64,000 nt of DNA from an uncultured Archangium sp. (GTDB lineage Bacteria > Myxococcota > Myxococcia > Myxococcales > Myxococcaceae), in the NCBI GenBank assembly GCA_903905455.1, contig CAIVGN010000127.1, positions 62,001-126,000 of the forward strand, given 5' to 3'. The first letter of the stretch is position 1. Every line of letters begins with the position of its first letter. Positions 23,984 through 30,758 of the stretch are shown in pieces. The notes beneath the pieces were generated by a model. It had not been told where the DNA came from and ran no database searches. It saw only the letters and a list, made by a program, of their open reading frames with translations. The translations under genes and the position numbers were made by a program.

Positions 23984-25137
23984 CTCCCTCGCCCTGCGCC
24001 AGCGGGGAGAGGGCCGGGGTGAGGGGCCCCCTCCTCCCCCTCCTCCCTCTCCTCCTCCTCCTCCTCCTCCTCACCCCGCCAGCGGCCCACGCCCACAAGG
24101 GCTCCGACGCCTACTGGCACCTGCGCGCCCACGACGCGCGGCTCGAGGGCCGCCTCGACGTGGCCCTGCGCGACCTCGAGCCCACGCTCCACTTCGACAC
24201 CAACGCCGACGGCGCGCTGACCTGGGGCGAGATCCGCGCCCGCGAGCCGCAACTGCGCGAGGCCCTTTCCGCCGCGCTCCGCATCACCCAGGCCACGGCC
24301 CCCTGCCCGCTGACCCTGGGTGTGCTGGCCCTGGTGCACCACTCCGACGGCACCTACCTCGCCGTGCCCACCACCGCGCAGTGCCCCGCGCCGGTGGCGG
24401 AGGTCCTGGTGCACTACGCCCTCTGCTTCGACGACGACGCCCAGCACCGCGCCCTGCTCTCCCTGAGCTCGGAGGCGGGCGGCCACTGGGTGGCCTTCAC
24501 CGCGAACCAGCGCACGCAAGCCGTGACCTTCACCACCACCTCGGCCCTCGCGCAGACGGGCCTCGCCTTCCGCCAGGGCGTGCACCACATCGCCATCGGC
24601 TGGGACCACCTGTGTTTCCTCTTCGCGCTGCTGCTGCCCTCGGTGCTGCGCCGGGTGGGCCCTTCGTGGGAGCCGCGCGCCGCCTTCCAGCCCACGCTGC
24701 TCGAGGTGACGAAGGTGGTGACGGCCTTCACCGTGGCGCACTCGCTGACGCTGGGCCTTTCGGCCTTCGAGGTGGTGACGCCCAACGCGCAGTGGGTCGA
24801 GGTGGCCATCGCCCTCTCGGTGGCCCTGGCGGCCTTCAACAACCTCGTGCCCTTCGTGCCGGACACGCGCTGGTCGCTGGCCTTCTCGCTGGGGCTGATG
24901 CACGGCTTCGGCTTCGTGTCCGCCATCCAGGACCTCGGCGCCGAGGGGCCATCCCTGTGGCTCTCGGTCTTCGGCTTCAACCTGGGGGTGGAAGCGGGGC
25001 AGCTGGGCATCGTCGCGGTCTTCGTGCCCCTGGCCTGGGCGTGGCGCCGGCGGGCCGCCTACCCCCGGGTGCTCCTGCCCCTGGGCTCGGCGCTCATCCT
25101 GGGCCTCGCGCTGTACTGGACCTCGCAGCGCCTCTGA
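23980..25137 (+). CDS. HupE/UreJ-family membrane protein
   Basis: 385 residues from the ATG overlapping the previous stop. An in-frame GTG at 24019 gives a cleaner signal peptide (VRGPLLPLLPLLLL) ending near AHAHKGSD and may be the true start. The periplasmic N-terminal ~170 residues have DTNADGALTWGEI, an EF-hand-like loop. The C-terminal part has 6-7 helices with HHIAIGWDHLCFLFALLLP, FTVAHSLTLGLS, FNNLVPF and LMHGFGFVSAIQDL, the His/Asp pattern of HupE/UreJ_2 proteins, implicated in metal (nickel or cobalt) uptake in some bacteria. No hydrogenase or urease genes are nearby. Confidence 0.82.
   Translation: MTPSPCASGERAGVRGPLLPLLPLLLLLLLLTPPAAHAHKGSDAYWHLRAHDARLEGRLDVALRDLEPTLHFDTNADGALTWGEIRAREPQLREALSAALRITQATAPCPLTLGVLALVHHSDGTYLAVPTTAQCPAPVAEVLVHYALCFDDDAQHRALLSLSSEAGGHWVAFTANQRTQAVTFTTTSALAQTGLAFRQGVHHIAIGWDHLCFLFALLLPSVLRRVGPSWEPRAAFQPTLLEVTKVVTAFTVAHSLTLGLSAFEVVTPNAQWVEVAIALSVALAAFNNLVPFVPDTRWSLAFSLGLMHGFGFVSAIQDLGAEGPSLWLSVFGFNLGVEAGQLGIVAVFVPLAWAWRRRAAYPRVLLPLGSALILGLALYWTSQRL
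24049..24072 (+). repeat. (CTC)8 microsatellite in a signal peptide
   Basis: Eight consecutive CTC codons encode eight leucines in the hydrophobic core of the HupE-like protein's signal sequence; interrupted CTC/CCT units precede it from ~24026. Slippage would change the core length in frame. Confidence 0.8.
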
Positions 25138-25153
25138 ATGCTAAAAGAGCCCC

Positions 25154-25918
25154 ATGGACTCTAACATCGGTCACGTAGCACGCCAGCTCGCCGCCGCGCG
25201 GCGCGTGGTGTTTCTGTGTGGGGCCGGGCTCTCGGTGCCCAGCGGCATTCGGGCGTACCGCTCGGGGCCCAACGCCATCTGGTCGGAGAACGTGCTCGCG
25301 TGGGGCACGTTTCAGAAGTTCAGCGCCGACCCGGCGCTGTGGTGGCGCGAGTTCTGGCTCAAGGCGCACGGCGATCTCTTCCGCTCGTTCACGCCGAACG
25401 CGGGGCACCACGCGCTGGGGCGCTTCATGGGGCGTGGGCACGACGACCTGGTCATCACCCAGAACATCGACGGGCTGCACCGGCTCGCCGGTCACCCGGA
25501 GTCGCAGCTCATCGAGATCCACGGTCGCCACGATCGTTTCATCTGCGCGGGCGGTGCCGGCTGTGAAGGCATCGACCACCCGGTGAACGCGGTCGACCTG
25601 TCGCAGGTGGACCAGGGCGTGTTCCCCACCTGCGCGCGCTGCGCGGCGCCGATGCGGCCGCTGGTGCTGCTGTTCGACGAGAGCTACGACTCGCACGGCG
25701 ACTTCCAGGCCTGGCGCGGGAAGAAGGCGCTCAACGACGCCGACGTGCTGGTCTTCGTGGGCACCTCGTTCTCGGTCGGCATCACCCACTACGCGGTGCG
25801 CTGCGCCGAGGTCTCCGGCGCGAAGCTGATCAACGTGAACGTCGAGCCCTCGCCGTTCCCGCAGATGGTCAACGTGCTGGGCGGCGCCGAGGTGCTGCTC
25901 CCCCAGTTGCTGGGGTGA
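25154..25918 (+). CDS. Sir2-family NAD-dependent protein deacylase
   Basis: 254 residues; TAAAAG lies 12 nt before the ATG. NAD-binding CGAGLSVPSGIRAYRSG, then ITQNIDGLH and the catalytic His in IEIHGRHDRF. A zinc site follows, with Cys in FICAGGAGCE and FPTCARCAAP. LLFDESYDS replaces the usual V-x-FGE. FVGTSFSVGIT and NVNVEPSPF complete the Rossmann fold. It removes acyl groups from lysines using NAD+; acyl preference cannot be read from sequence. It stands alone between the HupE-like and DUF2378 genes. Confidence 0.9.
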   Translation: MDSNIGHVARQLAAARRVVFLCGAGLSVPSGIRAYRSGPNAIWSENVLAWGTFQKFSADPALWWREFWLKAHGDLFRSFTPNAGHHALGRFMGRGHDDLVITQNIDGLHRLAGHPESQLIEIHGRHDRFICAGGAGCEGIDHPVNAVDLSQVDQGVFPTCARCAAPMRPLVLLFDESYDSHGDFQAWRGKKALNDADVLVFVGTSFSVGITHYAVRCAEVSGAKLINVNVEPSPFPQMVNVLGGAEVLLPQLLG

Positions 25919-25968
25919 CGTCGCGCCGTGCTGGATCTCTGGGCGCCTCTGACTAGGGTGGCGGACAC

Positions 25969-26520
25969 ATGTCGACGGAACAGCGGGTCGTCTTCGCCTC
26001 GGGCTTCGAATCACTCTTCTCCAGGGACCTGCGCGCGCAGGTGACGCCGGAGCTCGATCGCGAGCTCAAGGCCTGCGGGGTGTTCCTCGACAAGCCCTTC
26101 CAGGCGGCCTACTCGATCGAGACCTGGGCGGCGGCGGTGGAGGCCACGGCCAAGCACCTCTTCCCGGGCGAAGCGCGGCCCGTCGCGTACTGGAAGCTCG
26201 GGCGCTCGACCATCGAGGGCTTCGCGGAGACGCTCATTGGGCGCGCGTCGTTCGGCTTCTTGCGGCTGGTGGGCCCGGTGCGCTCGGTGGAGCGCGCGGC
26301 CCGCACCTACGCCAGCACCAACAACTACACCAAGGTGACGCTCAACCGCGTCGGCCCCACGAGCTTCGACTTCCACCTGAACGAGAAGCACACGCTGCCC
26401 GAGTACGACATGGGCGTGGTGGAAGGCGTGCTGGAGCACGTCGGCGCCAAGACCCCGGTGGTGACGTTGAGCTCCCAGGACCCCGAGGGCTTCACCCTGC
26501 GCCTCGAGTGGACGTCGTAG
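25969..26520 (+). CDS. DUF2378 (TIGR02265) family protein
   Basis: 183 residues; TAGGGT 15 nt before the ATG. It follows the Myxococcus paralogous family pattern: VVFASGFESLFSRDL, the ELKACGVFLDKPFQAAYS block with WAAAVEATAKHLFPG, YWKLGRSTIEGFAETLIG and GPVRSVERAARTYASTNNY. Soluble, function unknown; the family is essentially restricted to myxobacteria and supports the taxonomic placement. It converges with the mini-protein at 26528 with a 7-nt gap. Confidence 0.85.
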   Translation: MSTEQRVVFASGFESLFSRDLRAQVTPELDRELKACGVFLDKPFQAAYSIETWAAAVEATAKHLFPGEARPVAYWKLGRSTIEGFAETLIGRASFGFLRLVGPVRSVERAARTYASTNNYTKVTLNRVGPTSFDFHLNEKHTLPEYDMGVVEGVLEHVGAKTPVVTLSSQDPEGFTLRLEWTS

Positions 26521-26527
26521 GTCCCGC

Positions 26528-26758
26528 TCAGCGGGCGACGAGTTGCAGCGGTGAGCGCGAGCTCCCGGCGGCCTGCAGCTTGCGGCGCGCCTCGAGCAGC
26601 ATCGCCTGGGCCGCCTGAAGCGCCGCGGCGGCCTCCCGACCGGCCTCGTCGGGCGAGACTTCCAGCTCGCGGGCCGACTGGAGCAGCGCCCGGGTGGTGA
26701 CCTCGATGGCCGAGGCGGCGCGGAAGCAGAGGTGGGCGTTCCATCGTTCGTTTCGCAT
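26528..26758 (-). CDS. Helical mini-protein, paralogue of 29124-29390
   Basis: 76 residues from the ATG at 26758 (MRNERWNAHLCFRAASAIEV), predicted almost entirely helical, ending QAAGSSRSPLQLVAR. The protein at 29124-29390 shares RWN, CFRAA-AI, a RELE motif and a LLEAR/ALARA helix, so the two are paralogues. The CATGAT box of the element at 26765-26787 is 7 nt upstream, making a leaderless transcript likely. Cytoplasmic, no known family. Confidence 0.65.
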   Translation of the reverse strand: MRNERWNAHLCFRAASAIEVTTRALLQSARELEVSPDEAGREAAAALQAAQAMLLEARRKLQAAGSSRSPLQLVAR

Positions 26759-26764
26759 GGGGCC

Positions 26765-26787
26765 CATCATGCCGGGGGGGACTGACA
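26765..26787 (-). promoter_or_regulatory. TGTCAG-N10-CATGAT element, copy 3
   Basis: TGTCAG, then TCCCCCCCGG, then CATGAT on the minus strand, directly before the mini-protein ATG at 26758. Differs from copy 2 (15440-15462) mainly by the placement of one T. Confidence 0.5.
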
Positions 26788-26826
26788 TGTCCCCGCGGCC
26801 CCCGGGATTTCGCGAAGTTAGCCCTG

Positions 26827-28209
26827 TCAGTCGCGCACCACCGCGTGCAGCAGCTTGAGCTGGATGTTGATCTTCAGCGACGCGCAGCGCTGGTGGATGA
26901 CCTCCGAGAGGTTGTTGAAGAGCAGCGAGCTGTTCTCCTGCGTGTAGTACCCGCTGACGGCGCTGATCAGGCTCAGCAGGTCGGAGCACAGGCTCAGGTA
27001 CTTGAGGTTCTCCGCGCGCTCGAGCGGCGGGGCCCCGAGCACGTCCTTGTTCGACTGCAAGAGGCCCAGCAGGCTGACGAGGGTGTTCAGCTCGTGGAAG
27101 TGCTTGCGGTAGGCGAGCACGTCGATGCCCAGCAGCGCGAGGAACGCGAGGCCGATGTTCACCAGCACCGAGAAGAAGGCGTCCACGCCCTGGAAGAGCT
27201 CGCTGGCCTCGCCGGAGCTCAGGTGGAAGCTGCGCTCGGCGATGGTGCCGGGGTGGGCCTCGATGAGCCCCTTGGCCTGGGTGAGCAGCCGCGGGGTGAG
27301 CCCCTCGCGCGCCACCAGCCAGGTCGACACCGAGTAGGTGTTCACCGCGTCCGCGGGCACCGGCGGGTCGAGGTGGAGGTGCGCCCGCGGCACGGTGACC
27401 GGCTGCAGGTAGTCGAAGCGCCCGGCCCGCGCACCCAGCGACGGCGACTCGAGGTGGAAGCCGCCCTTCGTCAGCCGCTCGGCGCCGAGCAGCGACTTCT
27501 CGTCACCGGGGTCCTTCACCACGAAGACCGCGTCGACGTCTGGCGGCACCACGAAGGCCTCGTTGGAGGTGACCTCCTTCCACGCGTGGACGAACTGCAC
27601 CTCGTGGCCCCAGGCGCCGAAGAAGGCCTGGGCCACCGAGTGGCTGCCTTCGCCCTGCACCGAGGTGAGCACCTTCTTTACCTGGGCCGGCGCGGTGAGC
27701 CCGTCGCGCACGAAGTACAGCACCAGCTCGCGCGAGGGCGACTCGAGGCGCAAGAGCCGCGGGGGAATGGGCACCCCGCCCTGGATGAAGCCCAGGTCGA
27801 CCTCGCCGTTGGCCAGCAGCGCGGCCGCCTCGCGAGACCCGGGCACTTCGACCACCTGCACGTTGAGGCGCGCGTCGGCGGCGAGGTGGTCGCGCATGGC
27901 CTGGGCGTCGCGGTCGGGCAGCGCCAGGGTCAGCGTGGAGACGCGGAAGAACTGCCAGTAGAGGAACGTGAGCACCGCCACGAGGGCCACGGCGAGGAAC
28001 ACCACCGGCAGGCGGTGCGGGCTCCAGGGGCGCCGCATGGAGGTGGCGACGCGCTCGGCGGTGCGCGCGGCCTCCACCATGCGCTGGCTGGCGCGCTGCA
28101 GGCCCTCGTGGGTGGGCAGCTCGTTCACCACGCGGGCGGACAGCGCGGTGGCCTGCTCGATGACGGGGCCAATGGACAGGCGCGTGGGGTCTGGCAACGC
28201 AGCAGGCAT
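26827..28209 (-). CDS. TAXI-family (TRAP-type) solute-binding protein fused to membrane anchors
   Basis: 460 residues; TAGGGT 14 nt before the ATG at 28209. A ~65-residue cytoplasmic N-terminus precedes a membrane helix (PVVFLAVALVAVLTFLYW). The outside domain has TLTLALPDRDAQAMRDHLAA, LLANGEVDLGFIQGGV and WLVAREGLTPRLLTQAKGLI, the TAXI/NMT1-like periplasmic-binding pattern. A second helix near 370 (FFSVLVNIGLAFLALLGID) returns the chain to the cytoplasm, where a ~90-residue helical tail follows. No TRAP permease genes are adjacent, so a sensor-like role is more likely than transport. Confidence 0.75.
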   Translation of the reverse strand: MPAALPDPTRLSIGPVIEQATALSARVVNELPTHEGLQRASQRMVEAARTAERVATSMRRPWSPHRLPVVFLAVALVAVLTFLYWQFFRVSTLTLALPDRDAQAMRDHLAADARLNVQVVEVPGSREAAALLANGEVDLGFIQGGVPIPPRLLRLESPSRELVLYFVRDGLTAPAQVKKVLTSVQGEGSHSVAQAFFGAWGHEVQFVHAWKEVTSNEAFVVPPDVDAVFVVKDPGDEKSLLGAERLTKGGFHLESPSLGARAGRFDYLQPVTVPRAHLHLDPPVPADAVNTYSVSTWLVAREGLTPRLLTQAKGLIEAHPGTIAERSFHLSSGEASELFQGVDAFFSVLVNIGLAFLALLGIDVLAYRKHFHELNTLVSLLGLLQSNKDVLGAPPLERAENLKYLSLCSDLLSLISAVSGYYTQENSSLLFNNLSEVIHQRCASLKINIQLKLLHAVVRD

Positions 28210-28334
28210 GGGCGCGCACCCTACTGCGCGAAACGCCCAGGTGACGTCGCGCGCAAAGAGGTCGTCAGGGGCCCCCAAAGTCCGCGAGAGTGCGCCCCTT
28301 CCCAATTCCTGGGAACGACATGGGGGTCTGACGA

Positions 28335-29114
28335 ATGTTTCAGCTGCGACTGCTGGTGGTAGCGCTTCTGGGTGTGTTGGGGTCGGGGTGCATCACGACG
28401 TTGACCATCAAGAAGGACGAGGTGAGCGCGCTCAAGAAGGTCGCCCTCATCGGCTACGCGGGCCACTTCAACCTGGACAACGCTTCGTCGAAGAACAGCA
28501 TCACCGCCACCATCGGCGCGGCGAAGAACATGGCCGACGTGAGCAGCGGCAAGCAGGCCGCGCGGCGCCAGGAGCAGGCCATGCAGGGCTACGCGGAGTT
28601 CACCAAGCAGTTCAGCCAGGCCTTCGGCTTCGAGTTCCTCGATCGCCAGGCCTTCACCGCCTCGCCCCAGTACACGGCGACGGTCGACAAGGCGCGGCCG
28701 GGCGGGACGCAGTTCATTCCCGGCGTGCTCTCGCAGCCGCAGGTCAACGTCTTCAAGCCGGCGGACCTCGCAGGCATGGCACAGGCGATGGGCGTCGACG
28801 CGCTCATCACGGTCGATCTCCGCTACGACATCGGCGCCACCGGCGGCGTGGCCATCGGCGGCATGGGCTCGACCACCAAGTCCCCCGTGGGCAACGCGCA
28901 CCTCAAGGTCATTAACACCAAGGGTGAGATCATCTGGGAGGACTACGTGGCCCGCGGCCAGGTCACGACGGACAGCCTGCGCAACACCATGGGTGCGGAC
29001 ATCGTGGAGAACGAGACCGCGGTCATGACTGAAGCCGCGACCACCACCATCGCGGCGCTGCTCGAGCGCTACAAGACGTACGTGCCGCCGCCCCCGCCCG
29101 CCGCGGCGAAGTAA
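28335..29114 (+). CDS. Lipoprotein of unknown function
   Basis: 259 residues; signal ending at LGSGC (lipobox). The mature region has KVALIGYAGHFNLD, GYAEFTKQFSQAFGFEFLDRQ, DLAGMAQAMGVDALITVDLR and NAHLKVINTKGEIIWEDYV, reminiscent of GNA1162/CsgG-like lipoproteins that assemble at the outer membrane, but no family can be assigned firmly. Pro-rich end YVPPPPPAAAK. Transcribed away from the TAXI gene; a hairpin lies just past the stop. Confidence 0.65.
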   Translation: MFQLRLLVVALLGVLGSGCITTLTIKKDEVSALKKVALIGYAGHFNLDNASSKNSITATIGAAKNMADVSSGKQAARRQEQAMQGYAEFTKQFSQAFGFEFLDRQAFTASPQYTATVDKARPGGTQFIPGVLSQPQVNVFKPADLAGMAQAMGVDALITVDLRYDIGATGGVAIGGMGSTTKSPVGNAHLKVINTKGEIIWEDYVARGQVTTDSLRNTMGADIVENETAVMTEAATTTIAALLERYKTYVPPPPPAAAK

Positions 29115-29123
29115 GCGACCGTT

Positions 29124-29390
29124 TCAACCCGCGAGCCCGTAGCTGGGCTCGCGGTTCGACGGCGTGAGCGCGCGGGCCTGGAGCGCCGCCTGCACCGCGT
29201 CGCGCGCCCGGGCCAGCGCCGCCTCGGCCTCCCGCAGCATCACCACCAGGTCATCAGCGCCGGCCGCTTCGAGTTCCCGCACCGTGGAGTGCACGGCCGT
29301 CACGCTGGTGTCGATGGCCGTCGCGGCGCGGAAGCAGGTGCGGGCCCGGCCCATCCAGGAGTTCCAGCGGTTGTCGGTGTGGTTGCTCAT
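29124..29390 (-). CDS. Helical mini-protein, paralogue of 26528-26758
   Basis: 88 residues (MSNHTDNRWNSWMGRARTCF ...). Shares RWN, TCFRAATAID, VRELE and the EAALARARDAVQAAL helix with the protein 2.4 kb away on the same strand. Its C-terminal codons overlap a 10-bp hairpin. The element at 29398-29420 places CATAGT 7 nt before the ATG. Probably a cytoplasmic helical bundle; function unknown. Confidence 0.65.
   Translation of the reverse strand: MSNHTDNRWNSWMGRARTCFRAATAIDTSVTAVHSTVRELEAAGADDLVVMLREAEAALARARDAVQAALQARALTPSNREPSYGLAG
29129..29154. terminator. Hairpin terminator candidate, possibly bidirectional
   Basis: CCGCGAGCCC (29129-29138) and GGGCTCGCGG (29145-29154) form a perfect 10-bp stem with a 6-nt loop. 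It starts 15 nt after the lipoprotein stop and lies within the last codons of the convergent mini-protein gene. No long T run on either side. Confidence 0.55.
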
Positions 29391-29397
29391 GGGCGGC

Positions 29398-29420
29398 ACT
29401 ATGCCGGGCACCACTGACAA
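29398..29420 (-). promoter_or_regulatory. TGTCAG-N10-CATAGT element, copy 4
   Basis: TGTCAG, then TGGTGCCCGG, then CATAGT ending 7 nt before the ATG at 29390. Same arrangement as copy 3, which precedes the paralogous gene. Confidence 0.5.
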
Positions 29421-29459
29421 GTGCGGGGGCTGGCCCTGTAACCCCTTGATCCTCCAGCC

Positions 29460-30758
29460 TCAGACGCGCAGGCCGAGCGGCTGACCGGTGCTCGCCATCG
29501 CGCCGCTGCCGAAGCTGGTGCGGGCGCCCATGCCCAGCAGCGAGAAGAGCTCCACGTGGAGATCCGACAGCGGGCGACGCGCGGCGGGCACGACTTCCTG
29601 GCCGAAGCGCAGGTCCGCGCCGGCGCCACACACCAGCATCGGGAGGTTCTCGGTGTGGTGCACGTTGCCGTCGGACATGTCGGAGCCGTAGAGCACCAGC
29701 GTCTCGTCGAGCAGCTGGGCGGCCTTGAGCTTCTCGAGCAGGTCGGCGAGCAGGCCCACCTGCACGCGGTTCATCTGCTTGAGGCGATCGATCGAGCCCT
29801 GGGTGTTGCCGTGGTGCGCGCAGGCGTGGTGCCCGTTGCCGGCGCCCAGGGCCTCGGGGAAGGTCATCTGCTCCGACACCCCCGGCCCGTACATCAGCGT
29901 GGCCACGTTGGTCAGGCCGCACTGCATGGCGAGCACGATGATCTGGTGCATGAGCTGGAAACGCAGCACGTAGTTCGTGTTGGGGCTCGAGAAGTCCTGG
30001 GTGGGCTCGGCGAGCGTGGGGGTGCAGGTGAAGCCGCCCTGCCTCAGGCCATTCTCCACTTCGCGCACGGTCTCCAGGTACGAAGTGAGCACCGGCCGGT
30101 AGCTCTCGGGCAGGCGGCCGGAGAGGCGCGTGGCGTCGCGGTGCAGGCTGTCGAGCACCGAGCGCTTGCGCGCGTGGAGGTAGGCGAGCTGCGCGGCGCT
30201 CCCGGCCTGGCCTCCGAAGAGCTTCTGGAAGAGCTGCGCCGGGTTGGGGATGGGCGAGCGGAACTTGTCGGGCGCCTGCCAGCTGATGCGGTTCAGGTAG
30301 TCGTTGGAGTAGCCGGGGTGATCGTTGAGCGGATGCACGTGGTAATAGATGCCGCCGATCTCCAGCGAACGGATCGACCCCGGGTACTGCTCGGCCACGT
30401 ACTGGTCGACGGTCTTCCCACAGCGCGCGACGCCCGGGTCTCCGAGCACCATCGGCTCGCACGACAGGAAGCCCGCGCAGTTCTGCCAGTGCGGATCGTT
30501 CCCCGGGAAGCCGTTGAAGAGGTTGCGCACCACCATGGCGTTGCCCTGCAGGTTGCGCGCGACCAGCGGCTGCAGCGCCTCGCTCCAGGTCCAGTTCCCG
30601 TTGGCGCCGGCGGGCATGTACGCGCCGTTGGGCACGTAGGCGCCGATGAAGCGCTTCCGCGCGGGGGCCTGCTGGGCCGAGGCGAGGTGGGGGGCGAGCA
30701 GGGGCAGCGCGAAGGACGCCGAGAGCCACTGCAGCACGTCGCGACGAGAGGTCTTCAT
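29460..30758 (-). CDS. DUF1552 protein with Tat-type signal
   Basis: 432 residues. MKTSRRDVLQWLSASFALPL is a twin-arginine-type signal. Then KRFIGAYVPNGAYMPAG, MVVRNLFNG, HPLNDHPGYSNDYLNRISWQ, VSEQMTFPEALG, HHACAHHGN and ETLVLYGSDMSDGNVH, all typical of DUF1552, which is related to the alkaline phosphatase/DUF1501 type. The ATG overlaps the stop of the DUF1592 gene by 4 nt, so the two are coupled, as these families commonly are in Planctomycetota and Myxococcota. Substrate unknown; a periplasmic or outer-membrane complex with the cytochrome-like partner is inferred. Confidence 0.88.
   Translation of the reverse strand: MKTSRRDVLQWLSASFALPLLAPHLASAQQAPARKRFIGAYVPNGAYMPAGANGNWTWSEALQPLVARNLQGNAMVVRNLFNGFPGNDPHWQNCAGFLSCEPMVLGDPGVARCGKTVDQYVAEQYPGSIRSLEIGGIYYHVHPLNDHPGYSNDYLNRISWQAPDKFRSPIPNPAQLFQKLFGGQAGSAAQLAYLHARKRSVLDSLHRDATRLSGRLPESYRPVLTSYLETVREVENGLRQGGFTCTPTLAEPTQDFSSPNTNYVLRFQLMHQIIVLAMQCGLTNVATLMYGPGVSEQMTFPEALGAGNGHHACAHHGNTQGSIDRLKQMNRVQVGLLADLLEKLKAAQLLDETLVLYGSDMSDGNVHHTENLPMLVCGAGADLRFGQEVVPAARRPLSDLHVELFSLLGMGARTSFGSGAMASTGQPLGLRV

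Noticed and set aside
24000-24030. A REP-type interspersed repeat (GGGGAGAGGGCCGGGGTGAGGG)
   Set aside because: The string resembles repeats seen in many GC-rich genomes, but there is only one copy here, so it cannot be supported from this window.
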